Source: an uncultured Pirellulaceae bacterium (GTDB lineage Bacteria > Planctomycetota > Planctomycetia > Pirellulales > Pirellulaceae). From it: 54,699 nt of DNA. A program made the translations under genes and the position numbers. Below are positions 44,710-53,625 of the stretch, piece after piece; the stretch's first letter is position 1; every line of letters starts with the position of its first letter. The DNA lies in the NCBI GenBank assembly GCA_937981585.1, contig CALJOA010000093.1:1-54699 (forward strand), read 5' to 3'. Below the pieces are notes generated by a model that worked only from the letters and a program-made list of their open reading frames with translations, was not told the origin of the DNA and did not search any database.

Positions 44710-45584
44710 GCGGCTTTTCTCCTTGGCTCTCGCCCACGTCCGTGTCGACCTTCCTGGGAAACCGCAACGCGGTCGAGGAACAATCGGACTTCGGGGAGCA
44801 TTTCGCCTTTGGATGAAAGAATTTCTTCACAATTAGCCAGTCCGACACGGGCGCGATACATCAAACGATAGGCTTCGTTGATCGCGTCGATGACTTCCTG
44901 GCGAAAGTTGTTTCGTCTTAGTCCAACGATGTTGACACAACGAGGACGGGCGGGGCTACCATCGGCCAACATGAACGGGGCGACATCCTGTAGCACCCGG
45001 GTTGCTGCGCCAATGAACGTGTAACTGCCAATCGAAGCAAAGTGTACGATTGCAACCGAACCGGAAAGCGTCGCATGATGCTCAACGTGAACGTGTCCGC
45101 CAAGCATCGAACCATGTCCGATAATAATGTTGTCCGAGATCAAGCAGTCATGGGCGATGTGAACACAACCCATGAAGTAACAATCGCTTCCGATCGTCGT
45201 GACGCCCTGCTCTTTCTCAGACGCGCGATTGATGGTGACACACTCGCGAATCGTGTTGCGGTCGCCAATGATGACTTTGGTTTCGGTTCCGCGGTAGCTG
45301 ATGTCTTGCGGTGCTCCGCCGATCACTGCGCCCGGAGAAACGATGTTGTCTTCGCCAATCGTAACGTCGCCTAAAATGGTGACGTTGTTGATCAGTTTGG
45401 TTCCGCGCCCGATTTTGGCTTTGGGGCCGACAACGCAGAAGGGGCCGATTTCAACTCCGGCGCCGATTTCGGCTGCCGGATCGACGCACGCCAGTGGCGA
45501 AATGTTGGGCGGAGTCGTATCGACCGGGCGATCCGAGTCTGGCGAATTTTTGAATGGGAGAATTTCCACGTCGGTTCGTTTCAC
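44706..45584 (-). CDS. lpxA: Acyl-ACP--UDP-N-acetylglucosamine O-acyltransferase (lipid A)
   Basis: 292 residues. First step of lipid A synthesis: 3-O-acylation of UDP-GlcNAc by hydroxyacyl-ACP. The left-handed beta-helix is clear, and GGAPQDISYRGTETKVIIGDRNTIRECVTINR (residues ~89-120) is the LpxA family signature. The catalytic His (E. coli H125) is H145 in CVHIAHDC. N-terminal extension of ~25 residues before the first repeat, and a basic C-terminal tail (GRHGRGREPRRKAA). The start GTG 45584 overlaps the lpxC stop (GTGA), and the gene overlaps the Gfo/Idh start, so translation is coupled. Confidence 0.94.
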   Translation of the reverse strand: MKRTDVEILPFKNSPDSDRPVDTTPPNISPLACVDPAAEIGAGVEIGPFCVVGPKAKIGRGTKLINNVTILGDVTIGEDNIVSPGAVIGGAPQDISYRGTETKVIIGDRNTIRECVTINRASEKEQGVTTIGSDCYFMGCVHIAHDCLISDNIIIGHGSMLGGHVHVEHHATLSGSVAIVHFASIGSYTFIGAATRVLQDVAPFMLADGSPARPRCVNIVGLRRNNFRQEVIDAINEAYRLMYRARVGLANCEEILSSKGEMLPEVRLFLDRVAVSQEGRHGRGREPRRKAA

Positions 45585-46456
45585 GCTGACATACGGGTTG
45601 GATTGTTTTTTACGATTTGTTGAAGCAGTGCAAACACCATTTGAGAGTTCAGGAGGTGACCGCTTCGGTAAGCCGTGATTTTTCCGGCCAAGTCTGTTCC
45701 CAGCAATGAAAAGTCACCGACCATGTCGAGTAACTTGTGCCGGGCACATTCGTTTTCAAAACGCAGTTCGTTTTCAAGAGGTCCCTCGTCATTGAAGACG
45801 ACAACGTCTTGATAAGTGACGCGTTGCCCGATTCCCTGTTCAGCGAGTTGCTGAGCCTCTTTAACCAACAGGAATGTTCGAGCTTCCGAGATGTCGTTGA
45901 TGAACGTCTCGGGAGTGATGATTGAAGTGAATGTCTGCTCTCCGATCGACGGGCACTCGTAATCAAGTCGATAGGTCAACTCAAGGTCCTGATTTTGAGT
46001 TGGCTCTGCCAGAATCCAGGAGTCTTCGGTGCCGACTCGAACTGGAGCTTCGATTCGAATCGTTTTTCGTTCTTCAGCCAGGTCAACGATTGATGTTTTT
46101 GCCAACGCATCCGTGAACGCCACGCTTGAGCCGTCGCAACCAGGCATCTCTGCCCGGTCGACATGAATCTCGCAGTTGTCGATGTCTAGTCCAGCCAGCG
46201 CCGCCAGAACATGTTCGACCATTTCGACCGTTGTTCCACTGGCAACCAAAGTCGTTCGACGTGGCCCGTTGGCTCGATTTTGAATGACTGCCGGAATTCG
46301 CGGCTGACCGGGAAGGTCAGTTCGTACGAAAACCACTCCAGTATTGGCGTTGGCAGGAATGAATGTCAGCTTGACATCTCGACCGCTCCAAAATCCGAAC
46401 CCGGAAACCGAGACCTGATCGGCGATGGTAGTTTGATTGCGAGGTTGACCGTACAA
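45581..46456 (-). CDS. lpxC: UDP-3-O-acyl-N-acetylglucosamine deacetylase
   Basis: 291 residues (E. coli 305). Committed step of lipid A synthesis, a zinc enzyme. Zinc ligands are H82 in MVEHVLAAL, H240 and D244 in ARHKLLDMVGD; the proton-relay His is H267 in YRSGHLLNSQM, matching E. coli H79, H238, D242 and H265 closely. The N-terminus (NQTTIADQVSVSGFGFWSGRDV) is the expected GxGLHSG-like motif, with FW in place of LH. No FabZ fusion as seen in Bacteroidetes and some other groups. It lies 80 bp downstream of the Skp-type gene and overlaps lpxA. Confidence 0.95.
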   Translation of the reverse strand: MYGQPRNQTTIADQVSVSGFGFWSGRDVKLTFIPANANTGVVFVRTDLPGQPRIPAVIQNRANGPRRTTLVASGTTVEMVEHVLAALAGLDIDNCEIHVDRAEMPGCDGSSVAFTDALAKTSIVDLAEERKTIRIEAPVRVGTEDSWILAEPTQNQDLELTYRLDYECPSIGEQTFTSIITPETFINDISEARTFLLVKEAQQLAEQGIGQRVTYQDVVVFNDEGPLENELRFENECARHKLLDMVGDFSLLGTDLAGKITAYRSGHLLNSQMVFALLQQIVKNNPTRMSA

Positions 46457-46536
46457 GTTTTTGGCTTTCAGAAGTCGAGGTTTGATCAGAGATCAAGCAA
46501 CTGTTGGCAGACGCAGCGGTGCGCCTGCCGAATTAA

Positions 46537-47139
46537 TTAGCGCCGGGGCTGGCCGGTGTTGCTGGCCGTTCCCTTCATTTGGCTGATTCGACCGATGATC
46601 AGATCGGTGATGTCGTTTCCGGGATTGTGATAGATCACGCTGCCGTTGACGCGTTGCATAACCGACGCCGGGTTCTTGAGATCCATTTCCTGGCTATTGT
46701 ACCGAAGTACCAGTTGGATCCCCTGAGCTTCACAAAGCTGGCCGACGATTTGGTTGACCTCGGCGTAAGTGTCGAAGTGAAGCTGTGCCTCTTTGACCAT
46801 CAGGGCACGCATCTTGTCTCGCTGTTCGACTTCCATCGCAGCGGATTGCTGAGCCAGTCCAGTTTCGGCTTTCTTGAATTCGACCGAGCCAGGCTTGTAC
46901 TGTTTGAGGACTTCAGCCTTCTGCACCAGCTGCTGCTGGGCTGCCACTGCCGATTTCTGAAAGGTGTCGGCTTCCTGTTTCAAGACTCCGAGTTGTTGCG
47001 AAAACTCGGGGTGGCTCTTGAAGATCTTTCCGATGTCAACGATTCCCACTTTAGTTTGGGCCATCGATGTAGAAATGTTCGCAAAAAAAGCAATTAACAG
47101 GCAGGCGAAAAAAGCCGCGATCCATCGCATGTTTTTCAC
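46537..47139 (-). CDS. OmpH/Skp-family periplasmic chaperone
   Basis: 200 residues from GTG 47139 (AAGGAG eight bases before), which starts just before MRWIAAFFACLLIAFFANISTSMAQ, a clear Sec signal; longer frames are not credible. The mature part begins KVGIVDIGKIFKSHPEF, typical of OmpH/Skp, followed by a long coiled coil (EADTFQKSAVAAQQQLVQKAEVLKQ... VEQRDKMRALMVKEAQ) that forms the jellyfish-like tentacles, and the closing beta strand AQGIQLVLRYN. Chaperone for outer membrane proteins. Directly upstream of lpxC, as in many Gram-negative genomes. Confidence 0.9.
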   Translation of the reverse strand: MKNMRWIAAFFACLLIAFFANISTSMAQTKVGIVDIGKIFKSHPEFSQQLGVLKQEADTFQKSAVAAQQQLVQKAEVLKQYKPGSVEFKKAETGLAQQSAAMEVEQRDKMRALMVKEAQLHFDTYAEVNQIVGQLCEAQGIQLVLRYNSQEMDLKNPASVMQRVNGSVIYHNPGNDITDLIIGRISQMKGTASNTGQPRR

Positions 47140-47346
47140 TTTCAGCACTCCTTGCTGTCGTGAGTTTAGTTGTAAGAGCATCAGCAATCCATTCGCTGAA
47201 ACTTGCTCAAACAAGCCAATCAAATTGTCGTCAAAAAACGGTTTGAGCCGCATTGTTGCGGGCTTGCCGTTTCACGTAAATAGATGTTTGGTGAATTTCT
47301 TTGGGCTACTGGGTTGTCCAATGCCAGCACTCCAGTTCGAAGCTTA

Positions 47347-49038
47347 TCAATGTGTTGTTGAAAACGTCTCTCGCAATTCATCCGCCAGCTCGTGGTAGCG
47401 GACGTAAAAACCTCGGGAAATGAACGCGAGATAAAAGTTTAGCCCCAGGGAGCAAAGCAACAGAAACAGGACAAATCCATGAACCCGATCGGCACGATTG
47501 TCGATTTCGTTGCCAGTTCTGGTTCCAGTTTTGGAGATCGAATTGTTGGTGGCACCTGGGGCCGGAACGGCTGCAACGTAATTGTTGATTCCCCGTTTGG
47601 GGCTGGTTGGGTTGGTGGCCACGCGAGGCGCGATGTCTTTGTTGTCTGTTGCAGGTCGAAACCCTGATTCGGGATAGCCAACGTTGCGACGGACATAATC
47701 GTTAGTGGAGCGCGGAGAGCGAAGCCGTTCAGTTACAGGTCCGTTGTGGGGATAGTAGTGCTTTCCGATTTCGATTCCGTTGCTGCGATCCCAATCAGGA
47801 TTGATATTCTGTGGTTGGTTGGTTCGCAATGGCTGATTGCCCACCGAGTTGCTCCACATTTGTTGCCGCAACGATGCGTCGAGTTGGTTTTCTTTCATCG
47901 CCAGCAGGTCTGATTTACGAATCAGGCTGTCCTCTCTGCTTTTAAGGATATTTTCTCGCTGCTGGAGGTCCCACATCATTTGCTGATAAGCGATTTGCTC
48001 TGGCGTAAGTTGCTGGCGGTTATCAACCGGTCCATCGAGAACGGGAGCCAATGGAGTCTGCGGTTCCCGATTCCCCCATTTCAATCGAGCCAAACGGTCC
48101 TCTTCCATCCGCCTGAGGCGATCGGATTCTTGCTGACGCCGTACATGCTCTTCATATTCCATCTGTCGACGGCGATCGGCTATCCGCTTGGCTTCAATCG
48201 CATCAAGTGCCTTCTGGCGATCAGATTGAAATCCGTTTTCGTTACCACCGGGGATATTCCATCCGCCAGTGTTTCGTTTATCAGCAAAATCGTTCTGTCG
48301 ATCCGTGTTGAAAGCGGGATTGCGTTGAGTTGTTCGAGTCGGTGGTGTCCAGTTTCCAGCAGATGCAGGAGGAAGGGCTGGTCCCATGAAGTTGATCTCG
48401 CCGGGTTCGGCTTCGGCGGGGCCAGGAGACGGAATAAAAGGCGTTTGTGCGGTTTGATTGTTTCGAGGACCAAAAGGCCGCTGAGTTCGTTGTTGGGGAG
48501 TCGGATTTCTCGGTCGAGTCGTAGAGGGCGGGACAAAGCCGGTGTTGGCGTTCGTGCGAGGTTGCTGAGCGGATGTGCTGCGATTGGCACCGGCATAAAA
48601 AACTTCGATCTCCTGAAATTTGCCTCGCTGAGAAGCAGCAAATTCCATTCTCAGCTGATTGTTTTCGAGCGCAACCAAATCGGAATCGGATAAACCAAAA
48701 CGTAAGACTCCATCGCCGTCATCTCGACCAAGAACTCTGGTTTGGGCTAACGATTCGAGGTTTTTGCCCTCGGGGAACAGAGAAATTCCGCTGATCACGT
48801 TTCGGTGGAGCTTTTCTCCCGATACAGGATCGACCGGTTCGATTTTGGAAACCAAGACTTTCCCACTACGGATCGCGCGCCTAGCATCGGCAGAGACACC
48901 GATTTCTAGCGGTTTGACCAAATCGTTTTGCGCGCTTGAAGAAACAGCGCCGAATGAGTTGTCGGACGAATTGCTTTGCTGACCAACGACAATCCCTGTC
49001 GTCATTAACATCAGCAGAGTTACCATTATTCCCTTCAT
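47347..49038 (-). CDS. Large secreted or membrane-anchored coiled-coil protein, unknown
   Basis: 563 residues from ATG 49038 (GGTGGAG seven bases upstream). No family recognised. A signal peptide (MKGIMVTLLMLMTTGIVVGQQ) is followed by a SAF-like segment (LVKPLEIGVSADARRAIRSG...), long Pro/Asn/Gln-rich low-complexity stretches, a charged coiled coil near residues 270-330 (AIEAKRIADRRRQMEYEEHVRRQQESDRLRRMEEDRL), and a single C-terminal membrane span (VLFLLLCSLGLNFYLAFIS) with a short cytoplasmic tail. So the bulk should be outside the membrane, anchored by its C-terminus. It lies upstream of the Skp gene on the same strand, 207 bp away. Confidence 0.75.
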   Translation of the reverse strand: MKGIMVTLLMLMTTGIVVGQQSNSSDNSFGAVSSSAQNDLVKPLEIGVSADARRAIRSGKVLVSKIEPVDPVSGEKLHRNVISGISLFPEGKNLESLAQTRVLGRDDGDGVLRFGLSDSDLVALENNQLRMEFAASQRGKFQEIEVFYAGANRSTSAQQPRTNANTGFVPPSTTRPRNPTPQQRTQRPFGPRNNQTAQTPFIPSPGPAEAEPGEINFMGPALPPASAGNWTPPTRTTQRNPAFNTDRQNDFADKRNTGGWNIPGGNENGFQSDRQKALDAIEAKRIADRRRQMEYEEHVRRQQESDRLRRMEEDRLARLKWGNREPQTPLAPVLDGPVDNRQQLTPEQIAYQQMMWDLQQRENILKSREDSLIRKSDLLAMKENQLDASLRQQMWSNSVGNQPLRTNQPQNINPDWDRSNGIEIGKHYYPHNGPVTERLRSPRSTNDYVRRNVGYPESGFRPATDNKDIAPRVATNPTSPKRGINNYVAAVPAPGATNNSISKTGTRTGNEIDNRADRVHGFVLFLLLCSLGLNFYLAFISRGFYVRYHELADELRETFSTTH

Positions 49039-49407
49039 GGAACGTCTCCACCTTTCAATTGTTGCTCGGTAACGGCTGATGATAACGATTCTATTACAAT
49101 CGGGTAAAGAGCGAAATTGAATAGTTTTGGTTGGGTATGCTGCCAAAACCGTAAATCTGGTTTTTATTGGAACGTGATTTTGCAAGCTGTTTGCGCGAAA
49201 GTCCAGTTTTTCATCAAATGGCGACCTTCAAAATACGCAAAGCGCCCCAAGCCCAACAAGTGAGGGCGTAAGTAGGGTGCTTTAAGGATTTTCGAACCGC
49301 TAATAAACGCTAATGACTCGTACTCAAGATTACATTAGCGTTTAACAGCGTCTATTAGCGGTTTCCCTTTCGTCGTCTTTCTTTGAGAAGTTAGATTCAG
49401 GCCAATC
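49039..49407. other. Gap with inverted repeat, divergent promoter region
   Basis: 369 bp between the divergent coiled-coil and YbhN-like genes. The main feature is the inverted repeat at 49295-49363. The rest (AATCGGGTAAAGAGC..., TTCAAAATACGC) shows no ORF. GTG 49408 has no strong Shine-Dalgarno sequence (TTCAGGCC lies 8 bases upstream). Confidence 0.5.
49295..49363. repeat. Inverted repeat AACCGCTAATAAACGCTAAT ... ATTAGCGTTT..CTATTAGCGGTT
   Basis: The arm AACCGCTAATAAACGCTAAT (49295-49314) and the reverse complement at 49334-49363 form an imperfect stem with a ~19-base loop; the right arm carries an extra ACAGCGTC. Palindromic, non-coding, of a kind often repeated around bacterial genomes, but only one copy is seen here. 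Confidence 0.75.
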
Positions 49408-50382
49408 GTGTCAGACCCGAATAAAGTCCCCGCAGCCAAGTCAGCTTCTTCTCAATCCAAATTCGGATGGGTCAAGTGGTTTCGAGTTCTCGTTGCGCTA
49501 GTTGTCGTGGTCGCGATTGTCTATACCGCGATTAAGGCCAGGGGCCAATTGCAGGAAAACAACTTCAACTTCCGCCGCGTCGGCTGGGGCTGGTGGGTAA
49601 GCGCACTTGCTTGCTATGTCGCAGCGATGGCTTTTTCTTGCCTGTTTTGGCATCGGGTGCTGTTGGCGTTCGGTCAAAGGCCCCGATTGCTTGATTCGTA
49701 TCTCGCTTTTTTTGCGAGTCAGTTGGGCAAGTATATTCCCGGCAAAGCGATGGTGGTGGTAATTCGGACCGACTTGATTCGCGGAGACGACGTCAAAACC
49801 GGTCCGGCGGCAGCAAGCGTCTTTGTCGAAACGCTGACCTGGATCTTTGTTGGCTCGGCGATTGCAAGTCTGCTGTTGATATTCAGATTCCGCGATCAGT
49901 TGGTGCTTCAAATCACCGCAGGATTGTTGACTATCGCGGCTGGCGTTTTGACCTGGCCTCCCATATTTCGCGCTATAGCGCTCAAGGTTGGCGGTGTCGG
50001 CGGACGAAAGATCGTCAAGACATTTGAGGGGCTCGATCTTAAAACGATGAGCTACGGCTGGGGGTTGATGACGCTTGGTTGGTGTCTCAACGGGTTGAGC
50101 CTGTGGCTGGTATTGCGCGGATTGCCCGGAACCAACGTGACAATCGCGGACTATCCGCTGGCGTTGGCTTGTGTTTCCCTCGCAACAGTCGCCGGATTTG
50201 TTTCGTTGCTGCCCGGTGGAATCGGAGTTCGGGAAGTAGTGATGATTCCGTTTTTAGGGGCCCGTTTTGGGTCGGTCAACGCAATTGTTGGCGCGGTTGT
50301 GATTCGAATCGTTTGGTTGGCAGCCGAATTGATGACCTCTGGTATAATTTATTTGATGCGGCGTATTGGCAAAGGCAATTAG
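49408..50382 (+). CDS. YbhN/UPF0104-type membrane protein (lysylphosphatidylglycerol synthase transmembrane domain)
   Basis: 324 residues with about eight hydrophobic segments. FVSLLPGGIGVREVVMI near residue 265 is the diagnostic motif of the LPG synthase transmembrane family (AglD/YbhN). These act as lipid flippases or as partners of glycosyltransferases; the pairing with the DPM-like GT2 that follows 63 bp downstream matches many genomes. The N-terminal 20 residues (SDPNKVPAAKSASSQSKF) are hydrophilic. Start GTG 49408. Inner membrane. Confidence 0.82.
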   Translation: MSDPNKVPAAKSASSQSKFGWVKWFRVLVALVVVVAIVYTAIKARGQLQENNFNFRRVGWGWWVSALACYVAAMAFSCLFWHRVLLAFGQRPRLLDSYLAFFASQLGKYIPGKAMVVVIRTDLIRGDDVKTGPAAASVFVETLTWIFVGSAIASLLLIFRFRDQLVLQITAGLLTIAAGVLTWPPIFRAIALKVGGVGGRKIVKTFEGLDLKTMSYGWGLMTLGWCLNGLSLWLVLRGLPGTNVTIADYPLALACVSLATVAGFVSLLPGGIGVREVVMIPFLGARFGSVNAIVGAVVIRIVWLAAELMTSGIIYLMRRIGKGN

Positions 50383-50444
50383 TAGAAGCATAGCTCGCGG
50401 CGCTCCTGTCAACCGAACCGAAACAAGCGAAAACAAGCCGACCA

Positions 50445-51440
50445 ATGCCTACGCTTTCGATCGTAATACCAGTGTTCAACGAAGAGGGATCACTGGCCGA
50501 ATTGCATCGCGAGATTTCTGTCGTCGCCCAGGCCAACAAATACGATGTAGAGATCGTGTTTATCGACGATGGTTCGACCGACACGAGCTGGAAAGTGATG
50601 ACGGAACTGGCCGAGCAGGACGATCGAGTCCAGTGCTTGAGGTTTCGTCGGAATTTCGGCAAAGCCGCCGGACTACGGGCAGGCGCGAATGCTTCGACAG
50701 GCGAGCTGATCATCACGATGGACGCAGACCTGCAGGACGATCCCGATGAGATCCCGAACCTGATCGCCAAACTTGACGAAGGTTACGACTTGGTCAGTGG
50801 ATGGAAGCAAGTCCGCAATGACCCGGTTGGCAAGACGCTTCCGTCGAAAGTCTTCAATTGGCTGGTCGGTTTCATGACCGGTGTCAAGCTTCACGATCAC
50901 AACTGCGGCTTTAAAGTCTATCGCCGTGAGATCTTTGATGAAGTCAAACTCTACGGCGAGATGCATCGGTTTGTTCCCGTGCTCGCGTCGGCCAAGGGGT
51001 TCAAGGTGACCGAGAATCCGGTCAACCATCGCGCCCGCACACACGGTGTCTCAAAGTACGGTTGGTCCCGGCTGCCAAAGGGCTTTCTCGATTTGCTGAC
51101 CGTAAGTTTCCTGACGGGATTCAATCAACGTCCACAGCATTTGCTGGGCATGTTTGGCATGCTTTCGTTTGCCGCTGGTGCGCTGGGAATGTTCTATCTG
51201 ATGGTCTATTGGGTCCTGCGAATGAGTTTCGATGCTTTCGCCGATTGGGCGCCGCTTCATCAACGTCCTTTGGTGATCTATTCGCTGGGTGCTTTGTTGC
51301 TGGGAGCTCAATTGTTGTGCATGGGTTTTCTGGCCGAGTTGATTGTTGCCAAAGGGCAGCAGGATGGTAAGGAGCCGTATTCGATTAAGGAGCGTATCGG
51401 AAGCCGCATTGACGAAGCCGGCGATGGGAGAATTGTGTGA
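50445..51440 (+). CDS. Glycosyltransferase family 2, polyprenyl-phosphate (DPM1/ArnC-like)
   Basis: 331 residues. GT-A fold: LSIVIPVFNEEGSLAELH, VFIDDGSTDTSW, the DxD-like MDADLQDDPDEIP (near 85) and GFKVYRREIFDEVKLYGEMHRFVPVLASAKGF (near 155-190), followed by two C-terminal membrane spans (LLGMFGMLSFAAGALGMFYLM and SLGALLLGAQLLCMGFLAELI). The RTHGVSKYGW segment is typical of enzymes moving a sugar from a nucleotide donor to undecaprenyl (or dolichyl) phosphate on the cytoplasmic face; a GT-C enzyme on the other side then uses it. A GT87-like gene at 1793-3127 is one possible user. Overlaps no neighbour. Confidence 0.88.
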   Translation: MPTLSIVIPVFNEEGSLAELHREISVVAQANKYDVEIVFIDDGSTDTSWKVMTELAEQDDRVQCLRFRRNFGKAAGLRAGANASTGELIITMDADLQDDPDEIPNLIAKLDEGYDLVSGWKQVRNDPVGKTLPSKVFNWLVGFMTGVKLHDHNCGFKVYRREIFDEVKLYGEMHRFVPVLASAKGFKVTENPVNHRARTHGVSKYGWSRLPKGFLDLLTVSFLTGFNQRPQHLLGMFGMLSFAAGALGMFYLMVYWVLRMSFDAFADWAPLHQRPLVIYSLGALLLGAQLLCMGFLAELIVAKGQQDGKEPYSIKERIGSRIDEAGDGRIV

Positions 51441-51510
51441 ATGCGCTACCTTCGATTGCCGCCCGGGTTCGTTGTGGAAATAATCCTGACTCGAATAGGT
51501 TGTGAGTTCA

Positions 51511-51537
51511 TTAGCCGTTTGGGCGATAGCCCCGGTT
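51511..51537. repeat. 27-bp repeat, inverted copy of 17306-17332
   Basis: TTAGCCGTTTGGGCGATAGC... is the exact reverse complement of 17306-17332. It lies just upstream of the palindromic repeat at 51558-51663, so a larger composite element may occur here. Confidence 0.75.
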
Positions 51538-51557
51538 GAACCGCCTTTAGCCGGGGA

Positions 51558-51663
51558 TGTTTGTAGTACCGCCTTTAGGCGGCGCAGTATGATTCCGGCT
51601 AAAGCCGGTACTACAAACGGATAATGATGTGCCTTGCAAAATCCTGTTACGCTTCGGGTTACA
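51558..51663. repeat. Palindromic dispersed repeat, copy 2
   Basis: TTTGTAGTACCGCCTTTAGG near 51559-51580 and CCGGCTAAAGCCGGTACTACAAA near 51596-51618 are near-perfect inverted arms; the tail GGATAATGATGTGCCTTGCAAAATCCTGTTACGCTTCGGG matches the ilvC-ilvA copy at 30923-31035. It sits between the GT2 stop and the following membrane protein. Confidence 0.8.
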
Positions 51664-51687
51664 AAAGTCGACTGATACAAAACTAAA

Positions 51688-53424
51688 ATGTCCAACATCC
51701 ATTCCAATGAAACCTGTCCGGCTGAGCTGCCCAACTTCTGCGCCCAGCGTCACTGGGGGATCTTCTGGATTCTGATCGTCTGTTCGGTGGCTGTTGTTGC
51801 TGGTCGCGCGATCACCGTTGAGAATCACGCCGCCAAAGGGGACTCGCCGTTTTTTAGCGCCAACGATCGTAGCCGTTGGTGCACGATCCGTGCGCTTGGA
51901 GACGAAGGCGTTTACGAGATCGATGACGTTACTCAGCGTGGCCAAGCGATCCACTGGGATACGATCGACAAAGTCCAGCATGTCGGGCAGGACGGCAAGC
52001 TCCATTTCTATTCGAGCAAGCCGACGCTTCTTCCGACGATGATGGCGGGCGTGTACAAGCTCGTTAAATCGACGACCGGGAAAAACTTGACCGACGATAC
52101 GATGTTCGTCGTTCGCACCATGTTGGTTCTGGTCAGCGTTTTACCGTGGGCCGTCTACCTTTTCTTCATGGCCAAGATGATCAACTCGATACCGGTTCGA
52201 GATTGGTCTCGCTACTACGTACTCGCTTGCGCCGGTTTTGGTACTTACCTGTCAACGTTTACCAATACACTTACTAACCATTTGCCGGCAGCGACCAGCG
52301 TGATCATCGCGCTCTATTTTCTGTCAAAGATTTGGCGTGAGAGACCCGTAGTTGTCACCGAACAGATCCCTGATAGCTCTACTGGGCAACGGGGCTCAAG
52401 TTGGTCAAGCTTCTTTGTCTGTGGTTTGTTTGCAGCGTTTGCGGCAGCCAATGAACTGCCAGCGTTTGGATTTCTGGCATTGGTTGGACTGCTTTGCTTC
52501 GTCAAATCACCCGGCAAGACGATCCTTACATTCACTCCGGCAGCGGTATTGGTCGCCGTTGGCTTTTTCGGAACCAACTATCTGGCCCATCAGCAGTTTA
52601 AGTTGCCCTATATGCATCGTGGTGACGGAGCAGTTGTCGCCAGTGTCAAAGGCGATTTTGAAAGCCAGTTGAATCGAAACCGGTTGCCCGATGAAATTCG
52701 ACAGGCCGCCGCCGACCTGTACGACTTCAAAGTGCCGGTCGTTACCAAAGGCGCATGGCCCAGCAGTCCTGAGAATGAAACTCGTTGGGTCGTACGAGAC
52801 AAAGTGTCGGAAACTCAAATGTCAGTTGTTCGTGTCGTTTGGGATGAGCCAGAGCTGAGCGATGACGATGAACCGACGGCGAGATATGAAATCCGGGCTT
52901 GGGACAACTGGTACGACTACCCTGGTAGTTATTGGTTGACCGAGAACGAAGAGAACAAGTCGATGGTCGATCGCGGTCAGGATTCGGTTGAGCTTTACGC
53001 GTTCCACGTCCTGTTTGGGCATCACGGGATCTTTTCGTTGACGCCAATCTGGATCTTGAGCTTGGCTGGAATGCTCTCACTGCTGTTTGGGGCGAAACTG
53101 GCAGGTCGCTTTCGAATGCAATGGCTGGGTTTTCTGGGCGTTGTGATTTCGATTGTCGTGGTTGGTTTTTATCTGCAGCGTCCGGCGATGGACCGGAATT
53201 ACGGCGGCGTAACCAGTGCGCTTCGGTGGCTGTTCTGGCTTGCACCGATTTGGCTGGTGTCGATGCTGCCAGTTGTTGACTGGTTGGCCAGTTCGAAAGC
53301 TGGACGGTTTCTGTGTTATCTGTTGCTCGGATTGAGTGTCGCCTCTGCGCTTTACTCGATGAATAATCCGTGGGTTCATCCGTGGCTCTATGAGATTTGG
53401 GAGTTCACTGGGCTGGAAAAATAG
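51688..53424 (+). CDS. Large integral membrane protein, possible GT-C fold
   Basis: 578 residues. One N-terminal span (GIFWILIVCSVAVVAGRAI), a short extracytoplasmic loop with GDSPFFSANDRSRWCTIRAL, several internal spans, a ~170-residue soluble domain between spans (~285-425, HRGDGAVVASVKGDFESQLNRN... ENEENKSMVDRGQD), and C-terminal spans. The layout (first loop near Asp, long loops between helices) is reminiscent of polyprenol-dependent GT-C glycosyltransferases, which would fit the GT2 upstream, but I see no family-specific motif. ATG 51688 is the start, after the repeat region. It may be cotranscribed with the GT2. Confidence 0.7.
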   Translation: MSNIHSNETCPAELPNFCAQRHWGIFWILIVCSVAVVAGRAITVENHAAKGDSPFFSANDRSRWCTIRALGDEGVYEIDDVTQRGQAIHWDTIDKVQHVGQDGKLHFYSSKPTLLPTMMAGVYKLVKSTTGKNLTDDTMFVVRTMLVLVSVLPWAVYLFFMAKMINSIPVRDWSRYYVLACAGFGTYLSTFTNTLTNHLPAATSVIIALYFLSKIWRERPVVVTEQIPDSSTGQRGSSWSSFFVCGLFAAFAAANELPAFGFLALVGLLCFVKSPGKTILTFTPAAVLVAVGFFGTNYLAHQQFKLPYMHRGDGAVVASVKGDFESQLNRNRLPDEIRQAAADLYDFKVPVVTKGAWPSSPENETRWVVRDKVSETQMSVVRVVWDEPELSDDDEPTARYEIRAWDNWYDYPGSYWLTENEENKSMVDRGQDSVELYAFHVLFGHHGIFSLTPIWILSLAGMLSLLFGAKLAGRFRMQWLGFLGVVISIVVVGFYLQRPAMDRNYGGVTSALRWLFWLAPIWLVSMLPVVDWLASSKAGRFLCYLLLGLSVASALYSMNNPWVHPWLYEIWEFTGLEK

Positions 53425-53625
53425 CGGGTGAACATTTCTTCTGCCTAACAGTCTGAGCCGCGAATTGTGTTTGACGGCCAATTCTCTGTTGTCGACACCA
53501 CCGAAAACGAATTTGGCCGCTACCGCGACAAACGTAATCCGCTAACGCGAAAGCTATAAAAAGAGCCGGGAAGATGAGTTCGAAGAAAGCGTCAGCAGTT
53601 CTACTAACGTAAACAAAAGCCGGGG

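Noticed and set aside
51051..51734. 227-residue minus-strand ORF
   Set aside because: Covers the end of the GT2 gene and palindromic repeats; no domain and Gln/His-rich shadow composition.
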